Virus record (IMG/VR): IMGVR_UViG_3300046520_000114
Span: 1 to 41,078 of that record
Length of the DNA stretch: 41,078 nucleotides
DNA from: a virus
Direction: 5' to 3' (one strand)
The position numbers and the translations under genes are program-made. Of the stretch, positions 8,142 through 17,207 are shown piece by piece; positions within the stretch are counted from its first letter, which is position 1, and each line of letters opens with the position of its first letter. The notes below the pieces were generated by a model. The model saw only the letters and a list, made by a program, of their open reading frames with translations. It ran no database searches and had not been told where the DNA came from.

Positions 8142-11100
8142 TCAAGTGGTTTCAGGCTCGACCGTCACCTCGCCTGAGATGTGCAGCGAGTCCTCGCGTA
8201 TCACGCGCTTCAGCAGGCTCGCCGTCTTGGCCGAGTGCAGCGCGGTCGCCCGGGTCTCCGCCCGCAGCTTCTCCATCGTGTCCTGCATCCTCGAAAACGC
8301 CGAGGTCAGCAACACGGTGTTGTCGCCCGACGAGCTCCCGATCCGGCTGAGCAAGCCCGAGGTCTGTTGAGCGTTGAAGATCCGCGCCGGCCCGGTGGCC
8401 TCCAGTTCGGGACCGTCCTCGCCCACCAGGCGCCAGCCGCCGCCAAAGTCGCCGCCGCTCGCAAAGCCCGGGATGCCAAGTGCCTTTTGGTGCGCCTTGT
8501 ACTCGTCGGAGCTCAGGAAACCCGCACGGATGGTGTCCAGCGATCCGCCCTTTGCCAGAACGTCCTGCCAGAACTGCAGGCCGGCTTGATCCGGCGCCCG
8601 GCCGAGCAGGTCTTGGTAGAAGCCGGATATCGTCGATGTCCCGGCGCCAATCGGATTCGCTTTCGCACCACCGATCGACGACTGGAGCGCCGCCATGGCC
8701 TGCGCCAGGGACAGCGTTGCTACCGACTGGCCTTTCAGCTCATCGATCTGCGCCTGGCCGTTCGCCACGATGTCGTCGAGACGTTTGAGGTTGTCCTTGG
8801 CGACATCGAGCGCCTTCTGCTCGATCGACAGCGAATCGTCAGTGATGTCGCCCAGTTGGGAAATATCGCGCTGCGTCCGCAGTAGATCGAACATGTAGTC
8901 TTCACGGGAGCTGAACTGCTTCGACGCGTCTTGCGTGACCGCGCCGAGCGCCTTCTTCAGCGATTCGACTTGAGCATCCGACAGCGTGCCGCCCGCCTTG
9001 GTAATCGCCAGGTCAGAGCGGATCTCTGCCTGCGCCATCGCCCGCGCGAACAGCTTCTGCTCAGGCGACTGGATGCTATCGAACGCACTGTGGAGCGCCT
9101 CGGACAACGACTGCAACGTGCTGACGGACGCAGTGTGTGCATCGACGCTCACCTGGATCGCCGACTTCTCACGGCTCACCACCTTTTGCAAGGCAGAGTA
9201 GGCATCGTTGACGCCGGCCAGGACGGTACTGAACGCGTCCTTCAGGGTCTGTGTCGCCGCTGCCTGCGCCTTCAAGGCCTGGATGTTGTCCCACAACGGC
9301 CGGTTGACTTCGGCCACGGCGTCGCGTTGCTTTGCAAGCAGTTGGGTTTGCGTCATTGTCAGCTCGTCGAGCTGATCCTGCAAATCCTTCCGCTCGTCCA
9401 GCACATCCTGCTGCGCCTGCTTTTGCGCGTCAGTCACCTGCTTGAGTGCGGGCGCGATAGTCATCAGGGTCGTGTAAGCCTTCGCCCCCTCCTCCGTCGT
9501 GGTGTCGAGACCAACGATGAAGTCGCGGAACATCTTGTCCGCGTCCTCGCCAGCTGAGCTCAAGCCAAACTGCGCCAAAGTCGGATCGATGCGTGCACGC
9601 AGCGCCGCGGCCTGCTCCTTCTCGCTGAAGAAATTCTGCAAGAAGTACTCGCCCTGGCTTGCGAATTTATCCAGCCCGCCGGCCAACTGCACCAGGCGGT
9701 CGCGCGCAGCGATCGATTCCAGCCCCACCTGGCCAAACGTCTTGCCAAACGACTGGAAGACGACGTCGATGGTCTGGTACTCCGACGCGACCCGCACCAG
9801 GGTTTCGAGGTAGCCCTCGCCCACCTGCTGCAGCTCCTGCAGGCCGCCGACGGCATACTGCGCCATGTCGTCGCCCAGCTTCGAGAAGACCGATTCCAGC
9901 GCCTTCTGCAACTCGTCGCCCTTCAGGTCTTTCAGGCTCACGTGGCCGATGTCGACCACGAAGCTATTCAGTTTGTTGGTGAAGTCGTCGCCACAAAGTC
10001 CCAGCAGATTGCCGGCGGACTTGATACTGTCCGCCAGCGAAGTGATGATGCCGGTGAACTGCTGGTTGGCAGCATCGTTCAATGGGTTGGACTGCTCGCT
10101 GTGCTTATCGCTGCTGAACCAGCCTCCGGACGTGGTGATGTCCGCGTACTGATACGCGTGCGCGCCATTTCCGAAGATGCTGCCCAGGCTCGCCGCATCC
10201 ATCCCGAAGCCCGAATCCGAGACACTTTGCTTGCCTCCCATGATCGAGGTGAAGATGTTTTGGAAGACCGGGATCTTGCTGGCGATGTAGCCAACCACCG
10301 CGCCAACGGCAGTACCGACTGGGCCGAAGTACGAACCCACCTCGGCGCCGGTCAACGTCATATCGGCGGCACCAACGTTCGACGTGCCGTACCCATGGGA
10401 GAGGTTCCCCACAGTTGGATTTGTAATGTCGGTGCTGCCGAGCAGGTGGCCCGCGAAGCTACTGATGTTGGTATCGATGCTATGCAGGGTAGCCAACATG
10501 CTGCTGCTGATAGCCAGTCCCTGGTAGGTGTTCTTCTCGATCGAGTCAAGCGACCTCTTGATCGAATCGGACTTCGCATCGCTATCGCCCAACACGGAAC
10601 CCGTGCCCTGCGCCTTCTGGCGGTCAGCGGCGACGTTGCTGCCACCCATACCGCCAATCGCGACGCCCAGGCCGGCCACCAGCGCACCCATCGCAGCCAT
10701 GCGGCCGAAGGCGGTGTACGGATCGCCCTGGCCCTGCGTCAGGACGGCGCTGATCGCTTTCGGCACCAGCTCCGCCATCGTCATCGCCAGTTCGGCGGCG
10801 TGGAATACCTGCGACATCGTCGTCAGCGCTTGGTAGCCGCGGCTATGCTCGTCGAAGAAGCCAGCGGCAGCGCTGGCCATGTTGCCGTAGCTGCTCAGTT
10901 GCTCCTTGGTGTTGCGTTTGTTCAACTCGCTGATGGCGTCCAAATACTGCGCCTGCGTCTTCATGCCAGTTTTTCGGGCCAGCTCCGCGTCGTCTCGCTC
11001 CTTGCTGATCTTTTCCTGCTCTTTGCCATATTTCTGCATGGCCGAGGTCAGCGCGATCATCGAATTGGCCGCGGCGCCCAGCGAGCCCTTCAGGGCGTTG

Positions 11101-14099
11101 CCAAATTCCTTGGCCTTCGCCGGATCCAGGTATTTGTCCAGGTCGGCCGCAGCCTTGGCGCCAGCTTCAGCATCGGCACCGGTAGCGTACAGTCCAGACA
11201 ACTCTTTGCGCTTGGCGATCTCAGAATTGAGGTAGGCGAGGCGCGCGGCGTAGAAGTCTCGATCCTGGCCCACCAGAATGCCCTGTAACTCCGATTGATT
11301 CAGCAGTGCGTCAATCGACTGGGCCTCACGCTCCATGTCGCTACTTTGCGCCGCCACTTGAGCCTGACGGGTTAGTTCGATCTGCTCCTTGCTCTTGCCA
11401 ATTTCCGCGTTGTGCTCACGCTGCTTTGCGATTGCGGCATTAAGCGACTTGACCTCTGCGTTCCCTACCGAATTGATCGCCTTGAGAGTGTTGTCGTACA
11501 GCGACTTCTGACGTATGCGCTCGGCCTCATCTTCGGCCTGCTGGTCGAAAAACACCTTGTTGTCGGCCGCAGTCTGCTTGTCAATGATGTCGTGGATCGC
11601 CTTCTGGTTCTTGGCTTCCTCGGCTTGGGTCGAGTTGTGGTGCGCGCGTAGCTCGGTGAGCTGCTGAGCGTACATATTGGTCTCGATCTTGCCCAGCAGC
11701 GCCAGGTTTTCCCGGCGGGTGGCGTAATACTCGGCGTCCAGCGTCTCGCCGGCCCTGTGACGCATATCGTCCAGCTTCATTTGCTGTTCGACCTGCTCCT
11801 TATCGGCCTTCGCCTCCTCCTGAATACGCGCCAGACGATCCTGCATGCGGGTGTTGTCCGCTTGGTCGACCTTGGGCTTCGATTCACGGCCTTCGGTGTC
11901 ACGGAAGTTCGGCGTGCCCTGGTACACCTCCTTGGCCAGCTTGGTCTGGGCCGCCTGCTGCACCTCGATACTCTTGTTTGCGTTCGCGATAAGCAGCGCG
12001 GCCGCGCGCGCCGCGTAGTCCTGGTCGACTTTCAGGCGCTCATCTGCGTCGGCTTTGTGCTTGGACAGACGCGCGGCCATGCGAACGTCCGCCGCACGCT
12101 GGAAGCGGTCAAACTGCCCTGCCAGAGACACCTGGGCCGCTTCGTATTGCTCACGCTCCGTGGCCAGCGCCGCTTGACGCTGGCGTTCGATCTCGGCCTG
12201 CTGGGCGACCTGCTCGGACAGGGTATTGCGCCGCGGTGCGGTAGCTGACATCTTGTCGTACTTGGCGTTGATGTCGCCTGCGGCCGATTGATGCGCCGCC
12301 CAGACGCCGGCCATCTTGGCGCCGTTGAGGATGTTGTCGATCGCGTTGGCCACACCGACAAACACGGTGGTAAGGTCGCGGCCCCACTCCTGCAGCTGCC
12401 CGTTCTTGGCCAGTTCGCTAACTTCGCCATTCGCGTCCCTCAGCTCGTCGGTCAGCGCCATGACGCCGATCGTCAGCGTTTCGCTGAACACCTCGCCGAA
12501 GGTGGTTTTCAGGTCCTCGGTATAGCGTTTCATCGAGGTGATCTGCTTGCTGGCCGTATCCATCGCCGCCTCATACGTACCGGCGATGTCGGTGCCGCGC
12601 TCGAGCACGGCATTCAGGCGCGCCTGAACGCGCTCGTTCTCGGTCAGTTCGCGGGTGCTCTTGCCGAGCGAGTCAGCCATCTGCGCGTAGGCCGCCTGCA
12701 GGTTCACGTTGATGCCGATGTTGCGCAGGATGAGGACGTTGCCACGCGCGACGCCATTGACCAGGCGATCGAATGCCTCGGACGAGTTGATGTTGCCGAT
12801 AACGGCGGCATCCTGTGCGATGCGTGCCAGCGCCGAGGCGTTCGCCAGGTCGACGTGGGCCTGCACCAGCTTGATGACCGAATTTCGGGATTCGGTCATG
12901 GTGATGCCCTGCTTGGCCACGCCCTCGGCAGCCGCATCCATCTGGGTCTTCGTATACCCGGCAGTGCGGCCCACCACGCCCATGACGACGTCGAGGGTCT
13001 CGTAGCGAGCGGCCAGCATGGTCGAGTCTTTGATGAAGTCACCGATCTTCATCGCGGCATAGCCGGCGGCGAGCAGCTTGAGTGCATCGCCCATCATCGT
13101 GGTCGCGCTGCGCTCCTTCTCTTTCGCTTCCGCGGCCGCCTTGATCGCATCCTCGTGCGCTTTGACTGCGGCGATCGCGTCCTTGGTTTGCGCGGTAACG
13201 CCCAGCTGGGCGGCCTGGTAGGCCATCAACTGGGAACGGCTCATGCCAATCGTGGCGGCCTGGTCGCGGAAGCGGTCGATAAGCTGGGTCTGGGTCTGGG
13301 TCAGCTGTGCGTTCGATCCGCCCATAGCCGCCGATTGCGCAGCCGCACGAGCCATCTGCGCCTGGGTTTTTCCGATCGCGTCTTCCAAGCCCTGAAATGC
13401 CTTCATGACGGCCGGGTCGACACTGTTGCCCATCTCCTTGCGAAGCAGCGCTTGGTCGGCCTGCAGCGCGCGCAGCTTGGCGCCGAGCGGGTCGTACTGC
13501 GCCATGATGCGCTGGGTTTCTGCCGACAGCGCGACCGTGCCGTCCTGGACGGCCTTCATGGACGCGGCGACGCCTTGCATATTGAGCATCTGCAGGCGCT
13601 GCGAATCGGCAAAGTCGGTACCGACGCGCGTAGCCGTGACCGTTGCGTTGGAAGCGGCCTGGGTGGCCACCGCAACATCGTTCAAGGCCGCGACCTCCGA
13701 CATCGACGCGGCCACCATTTCACGGATCCGCTGGGTTGCCGCTGCTTCGGATGCTGCCAGCTGGTCGGTGAAGCCAGATTGCGCCGCCTTCATCTGGTTC
13801 AGACGGCCCATCAGCGCCTCGACTTCGCCGCCGACGCCGTTGAGGTTCGCCTTGTACTTCAGCATCTCCTCGCCGCTCATGCCGAAGGTCGCAATTTCTT
13901 CCTTCAGCTGGCGGACCATGCGCGCGCCGGCATCAGTCGCCCGATCGGACGACTCGGTAATGCCGGCCATCGAATTGATCATGGACTTGGCGCCTGCGTC
14001 GACCGTGCGCGCGCCTTCGGCTATGTCGGTCTTGAGCTGGCTGGTCTCGGCGGCCAGGTTGATCACCAATCCGCCTACGGTAACGGCGCCTGAAGGCAT
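8142..14099 (-). CDS. Tail tape measure protein with embedded DUF4214
   Basis: At 1985 residues this is the largest gene and sets tail length as the internal ruler. It starts with a Gly/Val-rich segment, followed by long Gln/Ala/Lys-rich coiled coils. The phage tail-length domain lies at about residues 340-560 (FIKDSTMLAARYETLDVVMG onward). Hydrophobic segments at about 1125-1155 and 1255-1285 could insert in the host membrane during ejection. A DUF4214 module is visible at about 1824-1873 (FYQDLLGRAPDQAGLQFW). It is followed by the common tape-measure ending GFASGG...LVGEDGPE. It lies downstream of the G/GT chaperones as in lambda. GAGG seven bases before the ATG supports the start. Confidence 0.92.
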   Translation of the reverse strand: MPSGAVTVGGLVINLAAETSQLKTDIAEGARTVDAGAKSMINSMAGITESSDRATDAGARMVRQLKEEIATFGMSGEEMLKYKANLNGVGGEVEALMGRLNQMKAAQSGFTDQLAASEAAATQRIREMVAASMSEVAALNDVAVATQAASNATVTATRVGTDFADSQRLQMLNMQGVAASMKAVQDGTVALSAETQRIMAQYDPLGAKLRALQADQALLRKEMGNSVDPAVMKAFQGLEDAIGKTQAQMARAAAQSAAMGGSNAQLTQTQTQLIDRFRDQAATIGMSRSQLMAYQAAQLGVTAQTKDAIAAVKAHEDAIKAAAEAKEKERSATTMMGDALKLLAAGYAAMKIGDFIKDSTMLAARYETLDVVMGVVGRTAGYTKTQMDAAAEGVAKQGITMTESRNSVIKLVQAHVDLANASALARIAQDAAVIGNINSSEAFDRLVNGVARGNVLILRNIGINVNLQAAYAQMADSLGKSTRELTENERVQARLNAVLERGTDIAGTYEAAMDTASKQITSMKRYTEDLKTTFGEVFSETLTIGVMALTDELRDANGEVSELAKNGQLQEWGRDLTTVFVGVANAIDNILNGAKMAGVWAAHQSAAGDINAKYDKMSATAPRRNTLSEQVAQQAEIERQRQAALATEREQYEAAQVSLAGQFDRFQRAADVRMAARLSKHKADADERLKVDQDYAARAAALLIANANKSIEVQQAAQTKLAKEVYQGTPNFRDTEGRESKPKVDQADNTRMQDRLARIQEEAKADKEQVEQQMKLDDMRHRAGETLDAEYYATRRENLALLGKIETNMYAQQLTELRAHHNSTQAEEAKNQKAIHDIIDKQTAADNKVFFDQQAEDEAERIRQKSLYDNTLKAINSVGNAEVKSLNAAIAKQREHNAEIGKSKEQIELTRQAQVAAQSSDMEREAQSIDALLNQSELQGILVGQDRDFYAARLAYLNSEIAKRKELSGLYATGADAEAGAKAAADLDKYLDPAKAKEFGNALKGSLGAAANSMIALTSAMQKYGKEQEKISKERDDAELARKTGMKTQAQYLDAISELNKRNTKEQLSSYGNMASAAAGFFDEHSRGYQALTTMSQVFHAAELAMTMAELVPKAISAVLTQGQGDPYTAFGRMAAMGALVAGLGVAIGGMGGSNVAADRQKAQGTGSVLGDSDAKSDSIKRSLDSIEKNTYQGLAISSSMLATLHSIDTNISSFAGHLLGSTDITNPTVGNLSHGYGTSNVGAADMTLTGAEVGSYFGPVGTAVGAVVGYIASKIPVFQNIFTSIMGGKQSVSDSGFGMDAASLGSIFGNGAHAYQYADITTSGGWFSSDKHSEQSNPLNDAANQQFTGIITSLADSIKSAGNLLGLCGDDFTNKLNSFVVDIGHVSLKDLKGDELQKALESVFSKLGDDMAQYAVGGLQELQQVGEGYLETLVRVASEYQTIDVVFQSFGKTFGQVGLESIAARDRLVQLAGGLDKFASQGEYFLQNFFSEKEQAAALRARIDPTLAQFGLSSAGEDADKMFRDFIVGLDTTTEEGAKAYTTLMTIAPALKQVTDAQKQAQQDVLDERKDLQDQLDELTMTQTQLLAKQRDAVAEVNRPLWDNIQALKAQAAATQTLKDAFSTVLAGVNDAYSALQKVVSREKSAIQVSVDAHTASVSTLQSLSEALHSAFDSIQSPEQKLFARAMAQAEIRSDLAITKAGGTLSDAQVESLKKALGAVTQDASKQFSSREDYMFDLLRTQRDISQLGDITDDSLSIEQKALDVAKDNLKRLDDIVANGQAQIDELKGQSVATLSLAQAMAALQSSIGGAKANPIGAGTSTISGFYQDLLGRAPDQAGLQFWQDVLAKGGSLDTIRAGFLSSDEYKAHQKALGIPGFASGGDFGGGWRLVGEDGPELEATGPARIFNAQQTSGLLSRIGSSSGDNTVLLTSAFSRMQDTMEKLRAETRATALHSAKTASLLKRVIREDSLHISGEVTVEPETT

Positions 14100-14140
14100 A
14101 TTAAAACCTCAACAAAATTGGCGAGCCGAAGCGTGCCAGA

Positions 14141-14165
14141 AATAAAAAGGGCCACCGAAGTGGCC
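14141..14165 (-). terminator. Intrinsic terminator with UUCG loop before tape measure gene
   Basis: On the minus strand GGCCAC-TTCG-GTGGCC is a perfect 6-bp stem with a stable UUCG tetraloop, followed by CTTTTTATTT. It starts just after the stop codon of the GT frame (14168) and about 40 bp before the tape measure start. Probably lowers tape measure expression relative to tail tube or is overridden by antitermination. Confidence 0.8.
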
Positions 14166-14167
14166 GC

Positions 14168-14925
14168 TCAAGCTGCTGCGTAAATCACCTGCAGCGCCGC
14201 ACCTTCCATGACCTTGATACCCTGCATTACTTCGGCGCGCCGCTTGCGCGGCACCTGCAGGGCTTCGCACGCCACCGGCAGCGCGTTGAAATCCAGGCCG
14301 GCCTGATAAGACTGCATGCCACCTGTCCAGCGCCACTGCCTCTCCATAAACAGGAACACCTCGACGATGAGCCAGTTTTCCGGCCAGACTTCGAAGTGAT
14401 TCGGCCCCTGATCCACGCCGATCCAGGCTGCAGTCTCATCTGAAGCAAGGCCCCACAGTTCGAAATCGTTCTGCGCTGCCTTGCCGTCATCCTTGCCGCC
14501 GCGCGCCCAGTACGCGGCGGCATCCTTCAGTTTTTTTCGCGGGCGCCGAAGGTGATCTCACGCATGGCGCGGTTGATACCGGCCAGGATGCTCATGCCGT
14601 GTGCGCTGCGCAGGATGTCGAGCAACGTGACGCGATTCAGCTCGATCGGATTCCTGTCCGCGTCGACGACCTGCTTCCAGCCGACCATGCGCGCCAGGAT
14701 GCGATCGGCGACGCCTTCCTTCCAGGCGTTGTCCGGCTCGTCGTGGTCGCCCGCGTCGGTTTCGTTCTGCTTGGCCTCGGCGGCGAGCGCTTCCTTCTCG
14801 TCGTCGTCCAGCAGCTTGAAGGTGCCGGTGAACTCGAACTTGTTGATCTTGCCGCCGTCGGCGGGGATATCGACCTTGACCGGCCAGTTGATGGTTTTGT
14901 CTTTCGAGGTGGAGATGATCAGCAT
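14168..14925 (-). CDS. Tail assembly chaperone G-T fusion by -1 frameshift (DUF1799)
   Basis: The second frame (14530-14168) encodes a DUF1799-like domain (HFEVWPENW, then GLDFNALP, then GIKVMEGAAL). It has no ATG or suitable start before GTG at 14416, which would cut the domain. It reads instead as the -1 extension of the upstream chaperone: join(14925..14530, 14530..14168), giving 252 residues, 132 from G and 120 from the T part. The slip site is A AAA AAC at 14536-14530. A perfect 9-bp GC hairpin follows at 14521-14495. The position between tail tube and tape measure matches lambda G/GT, where the fusion recruits the tape measure to the tail tube protein. Confidence 0.88.
14495..14536 (-). 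promoter_or_regulatory. Programmed -1 ribosomal frameshift signal
   Basis: On the minus strand the heptamer AAAAAAC (14536-14530) is in the correct frame for X XXY YYZ slippage (codons GAA AAA AAC then stop TGA). An 8-nt spacer follows, then GCCGCCGCG, a 9-nt loop and CGCGGCGGC, a perfect 9-bp stem. All three elements of a canonical -1 signal are present at standard spacing. The zero-frame stop follows directly after the slip site. Confidence 0.92.
14527..14925 (-). CDS. Tail assembly chaperone (lambda G-like)
   Basis: A 132-residue protein in the zero frame, starting at ATG 14925 with AAGGAA 8 bases upstream. The open frame extends upstream to 14976, but the extension looks non-native. The N-terminus (STSKDKTINWPVKVDIP) and the charged middle region are typical of tail assembly chaperones that bind the tape measure protein. 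Most ribosomes should stop at 14527 and make this short form. A minority shift frame at the signal that overlaps its last codons to make the longer product. Confidence 0.85.
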   Translation of the reverse strand: MLIISTSKDKTINWPVKVDIPADGGKINKFEFTGTFKLLDDDEKEALAAEAKQNETDAGDHDEPDNAWKEGVADRILARMVGWKQVVDADRNPIELNRVTLLDILRSAHGMSILAGINRAMREITFGAREKN

Positions 14926-15026
14926 GGTGTTTCCTTTCGCGTGGATAGATTTGCCCGTGCCTGCCGCCGCGCCCACGCGAAGGGCGACGGCGGCGGGTCG
15001 GTGCTCGGTTGCGGCTTACGCCGGAG

Positions 15027-16187
15027 TTACATGAAGCAGACGGTCAGCTCGTCGTTGCCGTTGAGCGGGTTGAAGGTTTGTTTGCAGGTCAGCATGGTGA
15101 CGCCGTCCTTGTCGCCGTAGGCCGGCGTCGTCAGCTGCTGCTGCGGGGCGTCGATCTTGACCTTGTTGCCTGCCGCGGTGCCGTGGGTGACGGAGAACGG
15201 TCCCAGCACCACGTTTTTCATCAGCGTCCACCAGTCCTTCGCTGCCACCGTTGTCGCCTCGAAGGTGATGGAGCCGCTCGGCTGGCGATCGGTGAGCTGC
15301 ACGCTTTCGAGCCCGCCCGGCAGCGAGCGGAACACGACCGATGCAGCCAGGTCGATGCTGAAGTCGCTGACAACGCCGTTCAGATAGCCGGAAATGTTCA
15401 GGCCGGTGGTGTTCTGGTTATTGACCGCCAGCGGCGCCGCGTACTGCGTCAGGTTCGGCTGGGGAATCGGCACGTCGGTCGGTGTGGTGTACAGGCCGGT
15501 AAAAGCGAAGCTCCACATCGGGATGCCCTGGGCACTGGCCTTCAGCGACACGGTGCCGCGCGCGCCCAGCATCAGGTGTCTGACGTTGTCGACGTTGACG
15601 TAGAACGCCACCGATTCGAAGTTGTCCGACACTGGACGGTAGACAACCTGCAGGGGCAGCGTGTAGGCAGTGGAGGCCGCGGCGGCCGTTGCCAGAGGTG
15701 CGGTGAAGGTTGCAACCTTGGTCGTACCGTTGTAGCTCGCGATTACCGCCGACTGGCCAGCGCCCGTACCGCCGGTCAGGTTGATCGTCATACCGGTGTA
15801 CGCATCGTCGACGGCCGAGGCGCCAGCGGCGAGCGTGATGCTGGCCGCACTGCCGGCGGTCGCCGCGCCCGAGAGTGCTGCCGCCAGCGTCTTCGCCGAC
15901 AGGCCGCAGGCACGCAGCAGCTCGTCGTACGCCGGCGCGGTCCCGGGGGTGCCCGAACCGGCCACCTCAATATCGAAGCTGACCTTGGCGTAGATCGCGG
16001 CGAGAACCTGCGGATTGTTCCCGAGATAGGCCTTGATGTTGTTACGTTGAACCAACGTCATTTCCATCGGGCTGACGCTGACGTTGCTCATCAGGATCGC
16101 GTCGAGCTGGGCGGTCGGTGTCGGGTCCTGGCCGTAGGTGGATTCGATCTTTGCCAGAATGGTGCGTTTGCGAGTGAGAAGCGCCAT
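15027..16187 (-). CDS. Major tail tube protein with Ig-like insertion
   Basis: A 386-residue protein that polymerises into the siphophage tail tube. The N-terminus (KRTILAKIESTYGQDPTPTAQLDAI) and the C-terminus (SITFEATTVAAKDWW, then FNPLNGNDELTVCF) fit tail tube proteins of this group. Residues about 108-182 (from SGAATAGSAASITLAAG to TAYTLP) form a separate Gly/Ala/Ser/Thr-rich module containing YTGMTINLTGGTGAGQS. It looks like a surface-displayed insertion domain. It lies upstream of G/GT, as in lambda, and has AAGGAA before the ATG. Confidence 0.85.
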   Translation of the reverse strand: MALLTRKRTILAKIESTYGQDPTPTAQLDAILMSNVSVSPMEMTLVQRNNIKAYLGNNPQVLAAIYAKVSFDIEVAGSGTPGTAPAYDELLRACGLSAKTLAAALSGAATAGSAASITLAAGASAVDDAYTGMTINLTGGTGAGQSAVIASYNGTTKVATFTAPLATAAAASTAYTLPLQVVYRPVSDNFESVAFYVNVDNVRHLMLGARGTVSLKASAQGIPMWSFAFTGLYTTPTDVPIPQPNLTQYAAPLAVNNQNTTGLNISGYLNGVVSDFSIDLAASVVFRSLPGGLESVQLTDRQPSGSITFEATTVAAKDWWTLMKNVVLGPFSVTHGTAAGNKVKIDAPQQQLTTPAYGDKDGVTMLTCKQTFNPLNGNDELTVCFM

Positions 16188-16189
16188 GC

Positions 16190-16393
16190 TTATTCCTTCG
16201 TGGTTTGTTCAGCCGGGGTAGCCGGCGAAGAAAGGGCCGCTTTCGCGGCCCTCGTGGACTTGGTTGCTTCGGCCGGCGCCGGGTCTTCCGGCGGCACCTC
16301 CTCGCCCGGCTGCTTGGTGCGCTCGACCAGTTGGACATCGCCGTCTTCGCCGACGACGTAGCTGCCGCCTTGGCCCTCGTATTTGTGATTCAT
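16190..16393 (-). CDS. Small Pro/Glu-rich protein
   Basis: A 67-residue acidic protein with a short ordered N-terminus (MNHKYEGQGGSYVVGEDGDVQLVERT) followed by a disordered Pro, Glu, Ala and Lys-rich tail. It overlaps the upstream tail terminator-like gene by ATGA and ends 2 bp before the tail tube gene, so it is part of the late operon. Function unknown. Its last third contains a strong hairpin at 16233-16252. Confidence 0.6.
   Translation of the reverse strand: MNHKYEGQGGSYVVGEDGDVQLVERTKQPGEEVPPEDPAPAEATKSTRAAKAALSSPATPAEQTTKE
16233..16252 (-). terminator. GNRA-loop hairpin before tail tube gene
   Basis: On the minus strand AGGGCCGC-GAAA-GCGGCCCT is a perfect 8-bp stem with a GAAA tetraloop, followed by TTCTTC. 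The U tract is poor, so it may be an attenuator, an RNA-stabilising 5' structure for the abundant tail tube mRNA, or only a coding coincidence inside the small gene. Confidence 0.45.
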
Positions 16394-16812
16394 GCCGTTC
16401 CTTCCATGGCTCGGTACTTCAGGTTGTAGGTGACCTGGGTAATGCCGCAGGCCGGGTTCACTTCATCAATGCCGCGGGTGATCTGACCGACGACCAAGTC
16501 GAGCACGGCGCCGCCGAGGGTGCGGTCCGCGTAGAGCGCGGCGTGCGCGGCCGCTCGGACCGGCTCGGGCGCCATCTTCGGCACCGAACCTTCAGCGGCG
16601 ACCAGCACCAGCACGGTGAGGTTCCAGTAGACAAACCCCATGCCGGCAACCGGCTCCGGGTATTCGTCACCGCAATCGAGCACGATGCATGGCATGTCCT
16701 CGAAGCTATGCGGCTCCTCCGTGTCGTCCCGTACCGTCAGATCCGGAACGTTCAAGCCGGCGTCGATGAGGGCGGCCTTCATCGCGGCCATGATTCGTTC
16801 GGCGTTCGTCAT
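16390..16812 (-). CDS. Tail terminator/completion-like protein
   Basis: A 140-residue protein from the ATG at 16812, which overlaps the stop of the preceding gene as ATGA. An N-terminal helix (AERIMAAMKAALIDAGL) is followed by acidic and beta-like segments (PCIVLDCGDEYPEP, then FVYWNLTVLVLVAAEG). Size and position between the DUF3168 gene and the tail tube gene suggest a tail terminator or minor tail protein that caps the tube. No closer family is recognised. Confidence 0.55.
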   Translation of the reverse strand: MTNAERIMAAMKAALIDAGLNVPDLTVRDDTEEPHSFEDMPCIVLDCGDEYPEPVAGMGFVYWNLTVLVLVAAEGSVPKMAPEPVRAAAHAALYADRTLGGAVLDLVVGQITRGIDEVNPACGITQVTYNLKYRAMEGTA

Positions 16813-17207
16813 GTCGTTTCCCGGTAGTGAATCTTGAAGCTCATGTGGTTGTAATAAATGTCGTCGTCCGGGTCTTTGTCGTCCAGGTCGTTCTCGTAGA
16901 AGCAATCGTCGACGCGCACGCCGGCCACCGTGACCTTTCGCTTACGGTCCAGGGCCTTACGGACCAGCGCCGCAATTTGCGCAGCCTCGTGCCTAGATGC
17001 GGCCCAGGTCGACACCTGAAACGTGGCACGCATCAGGCCAGGGTTCGCGATCGCGCCGAGCGCGCCGGCGCCGCCCATCTTCTGAAACGTCACCGAGGGG
17101 TACACCGGCGGCTCGTCCATCACGTCCGGGTAGATGCGGTCGCCCACCAGCGCCGCCAGGTCGCCCGATGCCTGCAGCAGGCCCAGGATTGCAGCGTGCT
17201 CGCTCAT
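16809..17207 (-). CDS. DUF3168 tail completion protein
   Basis: A 132-residue protein with the DUF3168 pattern: AAILGLLQASGDLAALVGDRIYP at the start, PPVYPSVTFQKMG in the middle, and HEAAQIAALVRKALDR near residue 85. Proteins of this family form the tail completion or terminator ring at the head-tail junction in HK97-like phages. It lies between the gp10-like gene (1-bp overlap of stop and start) and the terminator-like gene. Confidence 0.75.
   Translation of the reverse strand: MSEHAAILGLLQASGDLAALVGDRIYPDVMDEPPVYPSVTFQKMGGAGALGAIANPGLMRATFQVSTWAASRHEAAQIAALVRKALDRKRKVTVAGVRVDDCFYENDLDDKDPDDDIYYNHMSFKIHYRETT

Noticed and set aside
12288-14093. Long plus-strand open frames opposite the tape measure and other late genes (for example 601 and 448 codons)
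   Set aside because: They lie antisense to well-supported genes, have Arg/His/Gly-rich composition from GC-rich third positions, and lack ribosome binding sites or domains.
14227-14523. Frame starting at ATG 14523 after the chaperone gene
   Set aside because: It is in the wrong frame for the DUF1799 domain and is Arg-rich. The ATG is a by-product of the frameshift spacer.
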